64,000 nucleotides of DNA from Acidovorax sp. GBBC 1281. Lineage in GTDB: Bacteria > Pseudomonadota > Gammaproteobacteria > Burkholderiales > Burkholderiaceae_C. The first letter of the stretch is position 1. The number at the start of each line of letters is the position of its first letter. The DNA lies in assembly GCF_028473645.1 (NCBI RefSeq), contig NZ_CP097269.1:3366001-3430000 (forward strand), written 5' to 3'. A program made the translations under genes and the position numbers. Below are positions 17,043-26,687 of the stretch, one piece after another. The notes below the pieces were generated by a model. It made no database searches and was not told the origin of the DNA. It saw nothing but the letters and a program-made list of their open reading frames with translations.

Positions 17043-17759
17043 TCAGCGCAGTTGAACGGCGCCGGAGACGTTCACTACCACCTGCGCCTTGCCGGCCTCC
17101 ACCGGTACGGGTGCATCGGCGGACATTGACGACATCTTGGCTTCCATGGCCATCATGCGCGGCCTGGGGCCTGGGATCATCTCGTTGTTGTTCACCGCCA
17201 CCTCGCGCAGCGTGTAGCCGCTGAAGCCGAAGCCCCGCGCCAGTTCATTCGCACGGGCCTTGAATTGCTCGATGGCCTTGGTCTGCGCCTCGCCCTCCAC
17301 CTTCTCGCGGGCCTCGCGCGACAGATCGAAGGCGATCTGGCTGATCGGCATGGACTGGATCTTGCCGGCGGTGGTGGTGATGCGCGAGAAATCACGGCCC
17401 TGCAGAATCAGCTCGGCCCGGCCCTGCCAGCCGTTGATCTTGCCCTCCTTGCCATAGCGCGGGTACATGCCGAACGCGCCGGTGCGCACGTCCATCTGGT
17501 CCGGCTGGGCAGAGCGCTTGGCCTCCGCCAACGCGGAGTCCAGTGCTTGCTTGAGCTGCGTCTGCACCGTGGCTGCATCGGCGCCTTCCTTGCTGGTGGC
17601 CAGCGTGAGCACCAGCAGGTCCTGCTGGACATCCACGGTGCCGGTCGCGGACAACTGCAGCACATTCTGCGGTGGCGGCATCACGGCGTTTTGAGAGACA
17701 GAGGCTCCAGCGCACACCAGAAGAGCACCTGCAGCTATTATTTTGGTAGCAATTTTCAT
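17043..17759 (-). CDS. SIMPL-domain (DUF541) periplasmic protein
   Basis: A 238-residue exported protein of the SIMPL/DUF541 family (the E. coli YggE and mouse SIMPL relatives); the biochemical role is not established. Signal peptide MKIATKIIAAGALLVCAGAS precedes a mature part beginning SQNAVMPPPQNVLQLSATGT. The family pattern VDVQQDLLVLTLATSKEGAD, then FGMYPRYGKEGKINGWQGRA and the C-terminal VEAGKAQVVVNVSGAVQL are clear. An in-frame ATG 15 codons upstream exists, but 17759 gives the signal peptide. The first 20 or so codons coincide with an AT-rich sequence resembling a dispersed repeat of this genome. Divergent from ompR. Confidence 0.9.
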   Translation of the reverse strand: MKIATKIIAAGALLVCAGASVSQNAVMPPPQNVLQLSATGTVDVQQDLLVLTLATSKEGADAATVQTQLKQALDSALAEAKRSAQPDQMDVRTGAFGMYPRYGKEGKINGWQGRAELILQGRDFSRITTTAGKIQSMPISQIAFDLSREAREKVEGEAQTKAIEQFKARANELARGFGFSGYTLREVAVNNNEMIPGPRPRMMAMEAKMSSMSADAPVPVEAGKAQVVVNVSGAVQLR

Positions 17760-17882
17760 GATCGAAATCCTTGTAAAGAGAAAGTGGGCGGGTGCATCGG
17801 ACATCCTTGAAACGCTACGTTAACCGGTCAAGATCAATCGGCGGTAAAGGCCCGATAGCGTCTGTGCGTGGCGGGGCAAAAC

Positions 17883-17958
17883 TTGTAACAGTTGGTCAGG
17901 TATCTGGCAAAAAGCCGAACTTCGGGGTTCAAGGTGGTCAGAATCGGCTCTGTTACAA
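17883..17958. promoter_or_regulatory. Widely spaced inverted repeat upstream of ompR
   Basis: TTGTAACAG (17883-17891) and CTGTTACAA (17950-17958) are exact inverted repeats 58 bases apart; the second ends 18 bases before the ompR start. GTAACA-type half sites resemble OmpR-family binding boxes, so autoregulation is a reasonable inference. Confidence 0.4.
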
Positions 17959-17976
17959 ATAGGACTTGGGAAACAA

Positions 17977-18708
17977 ATGGCCTCAACAACCAACCGTACC
18001 GACAAGATTCTCGTGGTGGATGACGACGCCCGCATTCGCGATTTGCTGCGGCGCTATCTCACGCAAGAGGGCTTCGAAGTCATGGTTGCGGAAGATGGCA
18101 AGGCCCTCAACCGCATTCTGCTGCGCGAAACCGTGGACCTCATCGTGCTGGACCTGATGATGCCCGGCGAGGACGGCCTCTCGATCTGCCGCCGCCTTCG
18201 CGCCGCCAACGATCGCACTCCCATCATCATGCTGACCGCCAAGGGCGAGGACGTGGACCGCATCGTGGGCCTGGAAGTGGGCGCCGACGATTACCTGGGC
18301 AAGCCGTTCAACCCCCGCGAACTGCTGGCCCGCATCCACGCGGTGCTGCGCCGCCGGCCGCCGCAAGAGGCGCCGGGCGCTCCGTCAGGCGACAACGAGG
18401 TCGTCACCTTCGGTCCTTTCACCTTCGATCTGGGCACGCGCGCACTGCAGCGCAGCGGCGAAGAGCTGCCACTCACCACCGGCGAGTTCGCCATGCTGAA
18501 GGCGCTGGTCCGCCACCCACGGCAGCCGCTGTCGCGGGAAAAGCTGGCCCTGCTGGCGCGCGGCCGCGAGTTCGAGCCGTTCGACCGCAGCCTGGACGTG
18601 CAGGTGTCCCGCCTGCGCAAGCTGGTCGAGGTGGACGCTGCAGCGCCCCGCTACATCCAGACCGTCTGGGGCGTGGGCTACGTGTTCGTGCCGGACGGCA
18701 CGAGCTGA
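17977..18708 (+). CDS. ompR: OmpR-family response regulator
   Basis: Two-component response regulator of 243 residues. The receiver domain (about 10-125) has the acidic pocket Asp15/Asp16, phospho-acceptor Asp59 (VLDLMMPGEDG), the switch Thr in MLTAKGED and Lys109 (LGKPFNPREL). A winged-helix DNA-binding domain follows (about 145-240, PLTTGEFAMLKALVRHPRQP, then VQVSRLRKLVE and YIQTVWGVGYVFV). Followed after 76 bases by its sensor kinase, so the pair forms an EnvZ/OmpR-type system, probably controlling envelope or porin genes. Confidence 0.95.
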   Translation: MASTTNRTDKILVVDDDARIRDLLRRYLTQEGFEVMVAEDGKALNRILLRETVDLIVLDLMMPGEDGLSICRRLRAANDRTPIIMLTAKGEDVDRIVGLEVGADDYLGKPFNPRELLARIHAVLRRRPPQEAPGAPSGDNEVVTFGPFTFDLGTRALQRSGEELPLTTGEFAMLKALVRHPRQPLSREKLALLARGREFEPFDRSLDVQVSRLRKLVEVDAAAPRYIQTVWGVGYVFVPDGTS

Positions 18709-18784
18709 TCTCCCTTTTGCCGAGGGCCGCGTTTTCGCCGTGGCGCCCTCTGCCCTCCGGCAATTTCCCGATGATTCTCACGAC

Positions 18785-20284
18785 ATGAGCGCCAACTACG
18801 AAGCAGCGTCGTCCGACGCCACCAGCCCCGCCCCCTTGGAGGCCCCCGTGTACCTACGGGCGCAGCGTGCACGGGTGGGGCTGAACCTTTTCTGGCGCAC
18901 GTTCTTCCTGCTCGCGCTACTGCTGGTGGGCAGCATCCTGGCCTGGCTGCAGACGCTGCGGGCGCTGGAGTTCGAGCCGCGCACGCTGCAGACGGCGCAG
19001 CAGATCGCCTCGCTGGTGAACCTGAGCCGCGCGGCGCTGGTGCATGCCGATGCGATCGCGCGCGTCTCGCTGATCAAGACCATGGCCGACCAGGAAGGCG
19101 TTCGCATCCTGCCGCGCGAGCCGTCCGACCGCTTCGACCTGCTGGACGCCTCGGCGCTCGGCATGCGGTTGACCGAAGAGCTGACCACCCGCCTGGGGCC
19201 GGGCACCATCGTGGCGAGCAACGTCAATGGCGAAAGCGGCTTGTGGGTGGGATTCACCATCAACGGCGACCCCAACTGGCTGCTGATGGACCGGTCCCGC
19301 TTGAGCGCGGCCGGCGGCAAGACGTGGATGATCTGGCTCATCACCGCCGCAGCGTTGTCGCTGGCGGGCGCCGCGGCCATCGCGCGCCTAATCAACCGGC
19401 CGCTCAAGCAGCTGTCGTATGCCGCCAACCGCGTGCGCGACGGCGACTTCGCGGCCAGCCAGCTCGACGAGGAAGCCGTGACCAGCGAAATCCGCGAGGT
19501 GAACATCGGCTTCAACCGCATGGCGCAAAAGCTCGCCAAGCTGGAGCAGGACCGTGCGGTGATGCTGGCGGGCATTTCGCATGATTTGCGCACGCCCCTG
19601 GCCCGCCTGCGGCTGGAAACCGAAATGAGCGTGTCGGACAACGTGGCCCGCGAGCACATGGTGGCCGACATCGTGCAGCTCGACGCCACCATCGACAAGT
19701 TCCTCGACTACGCCCGCCCCGACAACGTGACCCTGAACCCGGTCAACCTGCATGGCGTGGTGTCGTCGTGCGTGTACGCCGTACAGGACCACCGCGAACT
19801 GCAGATCTCGATGAACGTGCCCGAGGACCTGAACGTGCTGGCCGACGAGGTCGAACTGGCGCGCGTGATCTCCAACCTGCTCGAGAATGCCCGCCGCTAC
19901 GGAAAGACGCACGACAGCGGCACGGCCACCGTGGACATCGCGGCCAAGGGGCGCGAGAAGTGGGTGCTCATCAAGGTGCGCGACCACGGCCCGGGCGTGC
20001 CGCCGGAGCAACTGGCCAACCTGACCAAGCCGTTCTTCCGCGGCAATTCGGCCCGCACGGCGGCCGCCGGCGCGGGCCTGGGCCTGTCCATCGTGGACAA
20101 GACGGTGCAGCGCATGGGCGGCATCTTCGCCCTGGCCAATTCGGGATCGGGCGGACTGGTGGCCCACATCCAATTGCAGCGGGCGACCGACCTGCCCGGC
20201 GGCAAGGACCCCAAGCAGCGCCTGCAGCGCCCGCAGATCAAGCGCAACCTGCCCCCGCGCCGCCCTAAGCCGGCGAAGGCTTGA
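18785..20284 (+). CDS. envZ: EnvZ-type sensor histidine kinase
   Basis: Inner-membrane kinase partner of OmpR, 499 residues from the ATG at 18785 (an in-frame ATG 15 codons upstream is possible). Two transmembrane helices (about 38-58 and 182-203) flank a periplasmic sensor of about 125 residues. HAMP follows, then the phospho-accepting His266 in [15 protein letters not shown], and the ATPase domain with N-box [20 protein letters not shown], and [16 protein letters not shown]. The C-terminus is basic and Pro-rich ([18 protein letters not shown]). Its last 20 bases overlap the convergent ispF gene. Confidence 0.94.
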   Translation: MSANYEAASSDATSPAPLEAPVYLRAQRARVGLNLFWRTFFLLALLLVGSILAWLQTLRALEFEPRTLQTAQQIASLVNLSRAALVHADAIARVSLIKTMADQEGVRILPREPSDRFDLLDASALGMRLTEELTTRLGPGTIVASNVNGESGLWVGFTINGDPNWLLMDRSRLSAAGGKTWMIWLITAAALSLAGAAAIARLINRPLKQLSYAANRVRDGDFAASQLDEEAVTSEIREVNIGFNRMAQKLAKLEQDRAVMLAGISHDLRTPLARLRLETEMSVSDNVAREHMVADIVQLDATIDKFLDYARPDNVTLNPVNLHGVVSSCVYAVQDHRELQISMNVPEDLNVLADEVELARVISNLLENARRYGKTHDSGTATVDIAAKGREKWVLIKVRDHGPGVPPEQLANLTKPFFRGNSARTAAAGAGLGLSIVDKTVQRMGGIFALANSGSGGLVAHIQLQRATDLPGGKDPKQRLQRPQIKRNLPPRRPKPAKA

Positions 20285-20756
20285 TGAACAGCAGCGTCGC
20301 GGCCCGGGCCTCCATGGCAAGGCCCTGCCCCACCGGGCCGAGCCGCTCGGCGGTCTTGGCCTTGACGTTGATCTGGCCCTCCTGCAGCGACAGCGCCTGC
20401 GCGATGCGGGCCCGCATCGCGGGGATGTGGGCGGCCAGGCGCGGCGCCTGCGCGATCACCGTGCTGTCGATGTTGCCGATCTCGTAGCCCTGCGCGCGCA
20501 CGCGCCGAGCGGCCTCCACCAGCAGCGCCACGGAATCCGCGCCTTTGAACGTGGGATCGGTGTCCGGGAAGTGGCTGCCGATGTCCCCCAGCGCCGCGGC
20601 GCCCAGCAACGCGTCGGTGATGGCGTGCAGCAGCACGTCGGCATCGGAATGGCCGAGCAGGCCCATGGTGTGCGGCACGTCCACACCGCCGATGACGAGG
20701 CGGCGCCCCGGCACCAGCGCATGCACGTCCCAGCCTTCGCCGATTCGGATGTTCAT
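20265..20756 (-). CDS. ispF: 2-C-methyl-D-erythritol 2,4-cyclodiphosphate synthase
   Basis: Fifth enzyme of the MEP isoprenoid pathway; forms the cyclodiphosphate with loss of CMP. The 163-residue product begins [20 protein letters not shown], containing the metal-binding D-x-H pair. [20 protein letters not shown] supplies the third ligand His, and [16 protein letters not shown] and the C-terminal [19 protein letters not shown] are standard. It follows ispD by 30 bases on the same strand, the usual two-gene arrangement. Confidence 0.97.
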   Translation of the reverse strand: MNIRIGEGWDVHALVPGRRLVIGGVDVPHTMGLLGHSDADVLLHAITDALLGAAALGDIGSHFPDTDPTFKGADSVALLVEAARRVRAQGYEIGNIDSTVIAQAPRLAAHIPAMRARIAQALSLQEGQINVKAKTAERLGPVGQGLAMEARAATLLFIKPSPA

Positions 20757-20786
20757 CGTTCGCGTTCCTGCAGTCGCTGCGCGCGC

Positions 20787-21635
20787 CTAAAAAATCGTCT
20801 TGCCCGGCACGGCCGAGGCTTCGCCCCGGGCGCCGCCGAAGCGGTCCAGGGTGGCGGCATGCATGCGCTGCGCCAACACCGCCTCGGCCAGCGCGAAGTC
20901 GGCCGGGTAGGTCACCTTGAAGTTCTGCGCGCCGCCCGGCACCAGCCGGGGGTGCAGGCCCATGGCCTCCATGGCGCTTGCTTCGTCGGTGGCCGCCGGG
21001 CCCAGGTGCTCCAGCGCCTGCCGCAGCGGCCCGAGGCGGAACATCTGGGGCGTCTGGGCGAGCCATTTGTCGGTGCGGTCCACGGTGGAGGCCACGCGCA
21101 CGCCGCCCGGGCCGTCGATCGCGGTCTTGAGCGTGTCGGCCAGCTTGTGGGCCAGCAGCCCGCCTACGGCGTCGTCGGCACAGGCGTCGATCAATGCGTC
21201 GATCTGCGCCGTGGTGACCAGACAGCGGGCCGCATCGTGCACCAGCACCCAATCTTCGGGCAGCGCGCCGCGCTCTTGCAGCACGCGCAGGCCGCCCAGC
21301 ACCGTCGCCGCGCGGGTGGCGCCCCCGCAGGGTGCCACGAAGAAGGTGGGCTGCGGCTGGCCGTCGAAAAACGCATCGCCCGGGGCCACGGCCACCAGCG
21401 TGCCCAGCAGCCGGCCCACGCCGGCGAACGCGGCCAGGGTGTGCAGCACCATGGGAAGCCCGGCCACCGGCTGGTACTGCTTGGGCAGCACCGGCACCTG
21501 GCCTGGCGCCACCCGGTCGATCCCCGAAGGCTGCGCCACCGCACGGGCGCCCACGCCGGCACAGGGCACCAGGGCCCAGAAACGCCCCTGGCCGGAGAGC
21601 GGTGGCGGCGAAAGGTGCGGGAGAAGATCGGTCAT
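20787..21635 (-). CDS. ispD: 2-C-methyl-D-erythritol 4-phosphate cytidylyltransferase
   Basis: MEP-pathway enzyme that transfers CMP to methylerythritol phosphate. The CTP-binding N-terminus is ALVPCAGVGARAVAQ, with VLPKQYQPVAGLPMVLHT supplying the conserved Lys-Gln. LVHDAARCLVT, TVDRTDKWLAQTPQMFR and TDEASAMEAMGL are the catalytic core. The 282 residues are longer than the usual 230-240 owing to a short insertion between Gly-rich loop and PKQ, an N-terminal extension and a C-terminal tail (DRFGGARGEASAVPGKTIF). The ATG at 21635 is used; further upstream codons run through the mfd promoter region. Operon with ispF, divergent from mfd. Confidence 0.94.
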   Translation of the reverse strand: MTDLLPHLSPPPLSGQGRFWALVPCAGVGARAVAQPSGIDRVAPGQVPVLPKQYQPVAGLPMVLHTLAAFAGVGRLLGTLVAVAPGDAFFDGQPQPTFFVAPCGGATRAATVLGGLRVLQERGALPEDWVLVHDAARCLVTTAQIDALIDACADDAVGGLLAHKLADTLKTAIDGPGGVRVASTVDRTDKWLAQTPQMFRLGPLRQALEHLGPAATDEASAMEAMGLHPRLVPGGAQNFKVTYPADFALAEAVLAQRMHAATLDRFGGARGEASAVPGKTIF

Positions 21636-21787
21636 GGGGCGGCCATTGTAGGAGCGGCGCGCGTCCCCATCTGCCAACGTGCGACGAGAGCCCGGCCGCC
21701 TAGAATTGCCATTCGCCCGCACCGCCCGACCGCCGCGCACACCGCGCCCCCGGGGCCGGTGCAAGGGCCCGACGCACCGCCCACCGC

Positions 21788-24700
21788 ATGGACCTCCCCA
21801 AACTCACCCCCGGAAAACGTTTCACCCTGCCACGCCCGGTCGGCAGCGCCGATGCCCTGCTGCTGGCACGCCTGGGCGAGCGAGAAAAAGCCGCGCGGCG
21901 CACCACCGCCATCGTGACGGCCGACGCGACCGATGCGCGGCGCCTCATCGAAGAGATGGCGTTCTTCGCCCCCGAGCTGCGCTGCGCGCTGTTTCCCGAT
22001 TGGGAAACGCTGCCCTACGACACGTTCTCCCCGCACCAGGACCTGATCAGCGAGCGCCTGGCCACGCTGTGGCGCATCAGCCAGGGCGAGGCGGACGTGG
22101 TGCTGGTGCCGGCCACCACGGCGCTGTACCGGGTGGCGCCGCCTTCGTTTCTCGCAGGCTACACCTTTCACTTCAAGGTCAAGCAGAAGCTGGACGAGGC
22201 GAAGTTCAAGGCGCAGCTCACGCTGGCGGGCTACTCCCATGTGTCGCAGGTGGTGAGCCCGGGCGAGTACGCGGTGCGCGGCGGGCTGATCGACCTCTTT
22301 CCCATGGGCTCGCTCGTGCCCTATCGCGTGGACCTGTTCGACGACGAGATCGACAGCATCCGCACCTTCGATCCCGACAGCCAGCGCAGCCTGTACCCCG
22401 TGCCGGAGGTGCGCCTGCTGCCGGGCCGCGAATTCCCGATGGACGATGACGCACGGGCCAAATTCCGCAGCCGCTGGCGCGAGATGCTGGAGGGTGACCC
22501 GACCAAGAGCCGCATCTACAAGGACATGGGCAACGGCGTGGCCACCGCGGGCATCGAGTACTACCTGCCGCTTTTCTTCGACGAGACGGCGACCGTGTTC
22601 GACTACCTCGGCGCCGAGGCCACCGTGGTGCTGCACGGCGACCTGGAGCCGGCCTTCCAGCGGTTCTGGCAGGACACGAAGGACCGCTACCGCCTGATTC
22701 AGGGCGACCCGGACCGCCCGGCCCTGCCGCCCGAAGCGCTGTTCCTCACCACCGAGCAGTTCTACACCCGGGCCAACGCGCACGCGCAGCTCGCCTTGCG
22801 ACCGGGCGTGGAGGACATCGCCGACAACGCCCATTTCCAGAAGCTGGGCGATTTGTCGGTGGCGCGTGGTGCCGAAGACCCGCTGGCACGCCTGCACGCC
22901 CACCTCCGCAACACCCCGCACCGCGTGCTGCTGCTGGCGGAAAGCGCCGGGCGGCGCGAGAGCCTGCTCGATTTTCTGCGCGCCTCGCAGTTGAGCCCGC
23001 CGGCCTTCGACTCGCTGGCCGAGTTCCAGGCCCATACAGAGGAAAAGGTGGGCATTGCCACGGCCGCCGTCACGACCGGCTTCAGCTGGCTCGGCGACGG
23101 CATCGACTTCGTGACCGAGACCGAACTGTTCGCTGCCGGCGCCACCACGCGCCGGCGCAAGAAGCAGGAACAGGTGAGCGATGTCGAGGCCCTGATCAAG
23201 GACCTGTCGGAACTCAACGTGGGCGACCCGGTGGTGCACAGCGCGCACGGCATCGGCCGCTACCACGGGCTCATCAACATGGACGTGGGCCAGAAGAACC
23301 CCGACGGCACGCCCGCACTGCAGGAGTTCCTGCACCTCGAATACGCCGACAAGGCGGTGCTGTACGTGCCCGTCAGCCAGTTGCAGCTCATCAGCCGCTA
23401 CACGGGCGTGAGCGCCGACGAGGCGCCGCTGCACAAGCTGGGCAGCGGCCAGTGGGAAAAGGCCAAGCGCAAGGCGGCCGAGCAGGTGCGCGACTCCGCG
23501 GCCGAGCTGCTCAACATCTACGCCCGCCGCGCGGCGCGCGAAGGCCACGCCTTCCGCTACTCGCCACAGGACTACGAGCAGTTCGCCAACGACTTCGGCT
23601 TCGAGGAAACGGCCGACCAGAACGCGGCCATCCACGCGGTCATCCAGGACATGATCTCGCCCCGCCCCATGGACCGCCTGGTCTGCGGCGACGTGGGCTT
23701 CGGCAAGACCGAGGTGGCCCTGCGCGCGGCCTTCGTGGCCGTCACGGGCGGCAAGCAGGTGGCGTTCCTCGCACCCACTACGCTGCTGGCCGAGCAGCAC
23801 TACCAGACGCTGATGGACCGCTTCGGCAAGTGGCCGGTGAAGGTGGCCGAGGTGTCGCGCTTCCGTTCGGGCAAGGAGATCACCTCTGCCATCAAGGGCA
23901 TCGGCGACGGCACGGTGGACATCGTGGTGGGCACGCACAAGCTGCTCTCCGAATCCACCCAATTCCACAACCTGGGCCTGCTCATCATCGACGAGGAGCA
24001 CCGCTTCGGCGTGCGCCACAAGGAGCAGATGAAGGCGCTGCGCGCCGAGGTGGACGTGCTGACCCTCACCGCCACGCCCATCCCGCGCACGCTCGGCATG
24101 GCGCTGGAGGGCCTGCGCGACCTGTCCGTGATCGCCACGGCGCCCCAGCGCCGCCTGGCCATCAAGACCTTCGTGCGCAACGAGGGCACGGGCGTGATCC
24201 GCGAGGCCGTGCTGCGCGAGCTCAAGCGCGGCGGGCAGTGCTACTTCCTGCACAACGAGGTCGAGACCATCGAGAACCGGCGCCAGAAGCTGGAAGAGAT
24301 ATTGCCCGAGGCCCGCATCGCCGTGGCCCACGGCCAGATGCCCGAGCGCGAGCTGGAAAAGGTCATGCGCGATTTCGTGGCACAGCGCTACAACATCCTG
24401 CTGTGCTCGACCATCATCGAGACCGGCATCGACGTGCCCACGGCCAACACCATCATCATGAGCCGCGCCGACAAGTTCGGTCTGGCGCAGCTGCACCAGC
24501 TGCGCGGCCGCGTGGGCCGCAGCCACCACCAGGCCTACGCCTACCTGATGGTGCCGGACATCGAGGGCCTGACCAAGCAGGCCGCGCAGCGGCTAGACGC
24601 CATCCAGCAGATGGAAGAGCTGGGCAGCGGCTTCTACCTGGCCATGCACGACCTGGAGATCCGCGGCGCGGGCGAGGTCCTCGGCGAGAACCAGAGCGGC

Positions 24701-25261
24701 AACATGCTGGAGGTGGGGTTCCAGCTCTACAACGAGATGCTGTCGGAGGCCGTGCGCTCGCTCAAGGCGGGCAAGGAGCCCGACCTGCTGGCGCCGCTGT
24801 CCGTCACCACCGACATCAACCTGCACGCGCCCGCGCTGCTGCCCAATGACTACTGCGGCGACGTGCACCTGCGCCTGTCGTTCTACAAGAAGCTGGCCAC
24901 CGCCAGGACCACCGACCAGATCGACAGCCTGCTGGAGGAGATCGTGGACCGCTTCGGCAAGCTGCCGCCGCAGGCGCAGACCCTGATCGACGTGCACCGC
25001 CTGCGCTGCATGAGCCAACCCTATGGCGTGGTCAAGGTGGATGCGGCGCCCGGCGTGATCCACATCACCTTCAAGCCGCAGCCGCCGATCGATCCGATGA
25101 ACATCATCCACCTGATCCAGAAGAACAAGCACATCAAGCTGGCCGGCAACGAGAAGCTGCGCATCGAGCGCGAACTGCCCGAGGCCAAGGACCGGGTGCA
25201 GATGGTGCGCGACGTGCTGCGCAGCCTGGGGCAGCCGCTGGCGCAGGGCGCGCCCGCCTGA
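21788..25261 (+). CDS. mfd: Transcription-repair coupling factor
   Basis: DNA translocase of 1157 residues that removes RNA polymerase stalled at lesions and recruits UvrA. Visible domains: an N-terminal UvrB-like region (about 1-350), the RNA-polymerase interaction domain (LNVGDPVVHSAHGIGRYHGL, about 476-495), helicase motif I CGDVGFGKTEVALRAAF, DEEH box IIDEEHRFGVRHKE, motif III TATPIPRTLGMALEGLRDLS, motif VI HQLRGRVGRSHHQAYAYL and the C-terminal TRCF domain (about 1010-1110). Length is normal. Starts 152 bases from the divergent ispD. Confidence 0.98.
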   Translation: MDLPKLTPGKRFTLPRPVGSADALLLARLGEREKAARRTTAIVTADATDARRLIEEMAFFAPELRCALFPDWETLPYDTFSPHQDLISERLATLWRISQGEADVVLVPATTALYRVAPPSFLAGYTFHFKVKQKLDEAKFKAQLTLAGYSHVSQVVSPGEYAVRGGLIDLFPMGSLVPYRVDLFDDEIDSIRTFDPDSQRSLYPVPEVRLLPGREFPMDDDARAKFRSRWREMLEGDPTKSRIYKDMGNGVATAGIEYYLPLFFDETATVFDYLGAEATVVLHGDLEPAFQRFWQDTKDRYRLIQGDPDRPALPPEALFLTTEQFYTRANAHAQLALRPGVEDIADNAHFQKLGDLSVARGAEDPLARLHAHLRNTPHRVLLLAESAGRRESLLDFLRASQLSPPAFDSLAEFQAHTEEKVGIATAAVTTGFSWLGDGIDFVTETELFAAGATTRRRKKQEQVSDVEALIKDLSELNVGDPVVHSAHGIGRYHGLINMDVGQKNPDGTPALQEFLHLEYADKAVLYVPVSQLQLISRYTGVSADEAPLHKLGSGQWEKAKRKAAEQVRDSAAELLNIYARRAAREGHAFRYSPQDYEQFANDFGFEETADQNAAIHAVIQDMISPRPMDRLVCGDVGFGKTEVALRAAFVAVTGGKQVAFLAPTTLLAEQHYQTLMDRFGKWPVKVAEVSRFRSGKEITSAIKGIGDGTVDIVVGTHKLLSESTQFHNLGLLIIDEEHRFGVRHKEQMKALRAEVDVLTLTATPIPRTLGMALEGLRDLSVIATAPQRRLAIKTFVRNEGTGVIREAVLRELKRGGQCYFLHNEVETIENRRQKLEEILPEARIAVAHGQMPERELEKVMRDFVAQRYNILLCSTIIETGIDVPTANTIIMSRADKFGLAQLHQLRGRVGRSHHQAYAYLMVPDIEGLTKQAAQRLDAIQQMEELGSGFYLAMHDLEIRGAGEVLGENQSGNMLEVGFQLYNEMLSEAVRSLKAGKEPDLLAPLSVTTDINLHAPALLPNDYCGDVHLRLSFYKKLATARTTDQIDSLLEEIVDRFGKLPPQAQTLIDVHRLRCMSQPYGVVKVDAAPGVIHITFKPQPPIDPMNIIHLIQKNKHIKLAGNEKLRIERELPEAKDRVQMVRDVLRSLGQPLAQGAPA

Positions 25262-25381
25262 GGGATGGCCTTGGGACGGTGCCGTGGTGAGCGGCATGCC
25301 ATGCGCGGTGTTCGGTGCCTTCCGGCCGGGGTGCCCCGCCATCTGGCCGGACCCTTTGCATTCAGAGCGAAACGTGCCCTG

Positions 25382-25424
25382 AGCGCAATAAGTACTAGGG
25401 CATATAGCTATAAAAATAATAGCA
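25382..25424. repeat. Dispersed TACTAGGGC repeat, copy A
   Basis: A 43-base AT-rich element with core TACTAGGGCATATAGCTAT followed by an A-rich spacer and ATAGCA, so that GCTAT and ATAGC can form a small hairpin. It matches the element at 45539-45581 at about 33 of 43 positions. It lies in the non-coding stretch between mfd and the Bug-type gene and contrasts with the GC-rich surroundings. Confidence 0.7.
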
Positions 25425-25551
25425 TCCGACATGCCAATCGCTGGCCCACACGCCAGCACACCGCGAACGGGTGCAGGAATTGCTTGGACCCTGGAACGCG
25501 CCGGGATGGCACCGGCGGCCATTCGTTCCAACCGATCCAAGGAGTCCGCCC

Positions 25552-26529
25552 ATGCGTGTTGCACGCCCGATCCCGGCATTTTTCTGCGCCCTCGGCCTCG
25601 TGGCCACGGCAGCGCCCGCGCTGGCCCAGGGCACCTACCCGGACCGCCCGGTGAAAGTGATCGTCGCGCTCCCCGCTGGCGGCAGCGCCGACATGATCGC
25701 GCGCATGGTGGGCCAGAAGATGGCGGCCGAACTGGGCCAGCCGTTCGTGGTGGACAACAAGGCGGGCGCTTCGGGCCAGATCGGCACGCCCATGGTGGCC
25801 CGTGCGGCGCCGGACGGCTACACGATCATGGTGTCGCCCGCGTCGTTCCTGACCACCAACAAGAGCATCTTCAAGACCCTGCCCTATGACCCGCAGGCCG
25901 ACTTCGTGCCCATCACCAAGCTGGTGAACCAGCCGATGGTGCTGGTCGCCAAGGACGCGCAGAAGTTTCCGAGCGTGGCCGCCGTGCTGCAGGCGGCCCG
26001 GGCCGCGCCGGGCCGGGTGACCTACGCATCGTCGGGCGACGGCAGCCCGCAGCACCTGGCGGCGCTGATGTTCGGCACCCGCACGCAATCGAGCATGCTG
26101 CATGTGCCGTACAAGGGCGGTGCCCCGGCCATCAACGACACGCTGGCGGGCAACGTGGACCTCATGTTCGCCGTGCTGCCCGAAGCGTTGCCGCACATCC
26201 AGTCGGGCAAGCTGCAGGCGCTGGCGGTGATGAGCGCGCAGCGTTCGGCGGTGCTGCCGCAGGTGCCCACCATGGCGGAAAGCGGCGTGCCGCAGGTGGA
26301 ACTGTCGGCCTGGGTCGGCCTGCTGGCACCGGCCAGGACGCCGCAGCCCGTCATCGACCGGCTGCGCAGCGCCGCCCACGCCGCCTTGGCGGGCGACACC
26401 CAGACCCGGCTGGCGGCCAGCGGCATGGAAGTGGCGCCGGGCACCACCCAGCAACTGCAGGACACCATCGCCGCGGAAATCAAACTGCACGCCGAACTGG
26501 TCAAGGCGGCCGGGCTGGCGCCCCAGTGA
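25552..26529 (+). CDS. Bug/TctC-family tripartite tricarboxylate solute-binding protein
   Basis: Periplasmic binding protein of 325 residues. Signal peptide MRVARPIPAFFCALGLVATA ending APALAQ precedes the Bug signature TYPDRPVKVIVALPAGGSAD and the carboxylate-pinning loop VVDNKAGASGQIGT. VTYASSGDGSPQHLAALMF, HVPYKGGAPAINDTLAGNVD and PQVPTMAESGVPQVE are standard family blocks. ATG 25552 is preceded by AAGGAG. No TctA/TctB membrane genes are adjacent, as is common for the many orphan Bug genes in this family of bacteria. The ligand, usually a carboxylate, is unknown. Confidence 0.93.
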   Translation: MRVARPIPAFFCALGLVATAAPALAQGTYPDRPVKVIVALPAGGSADMIARMVGQKMAAELGQPFVVDNKAGASGQIGTPMVARAAPDGYTIMVSPASFLTTNKSIFKTLPYDPQADFVPITKLVNQPMVLVAKDAQKFPSVAAVLQAARAAPGRVTYASSGDGSPQHLAALMFGTRTQSSMLHVPYKGGAPAINDTLAGNVDLMFAVLPEALPHIQSGKLQALAVMSAQRSAVLPQVPTMAESGVPQVELSAWVGLLAPARTPQPVIDRLRSAAHAALAGDTQTRLAASGMEVAPGTTQQLQDTIAAEIKLHAELVKAAGLAPQ

Positions 26530-26687
26530 AGCAACGAGGCGGGAGCGGCAGCGATCACGGCAAAGGCAGGCAGCGGCAGGCGACCTGGGGATAATCCCCG
26601 CTGTGTCCCGGAACGCCGCCGCTGCGCGCCGGGCAGTCCCCTCCCCTTCTTTTTGTCTTCGCCGCAGGATCTTTCCTCCCCCCATCC

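Noticed and set aside
20265..20284. The 20-base overlap of envZ and ispF stops as a regulatory feature
   Set aside because: Short convergent overlaps are common in compact genomes, and both proteins have normal ends.
21632..24529. A 965-codon open frame on the minus strand opposite mfd
   Set aside because: Antisense to a certain gene, with no domain or signal and a His/Arg/Gln-rich shadow composition.
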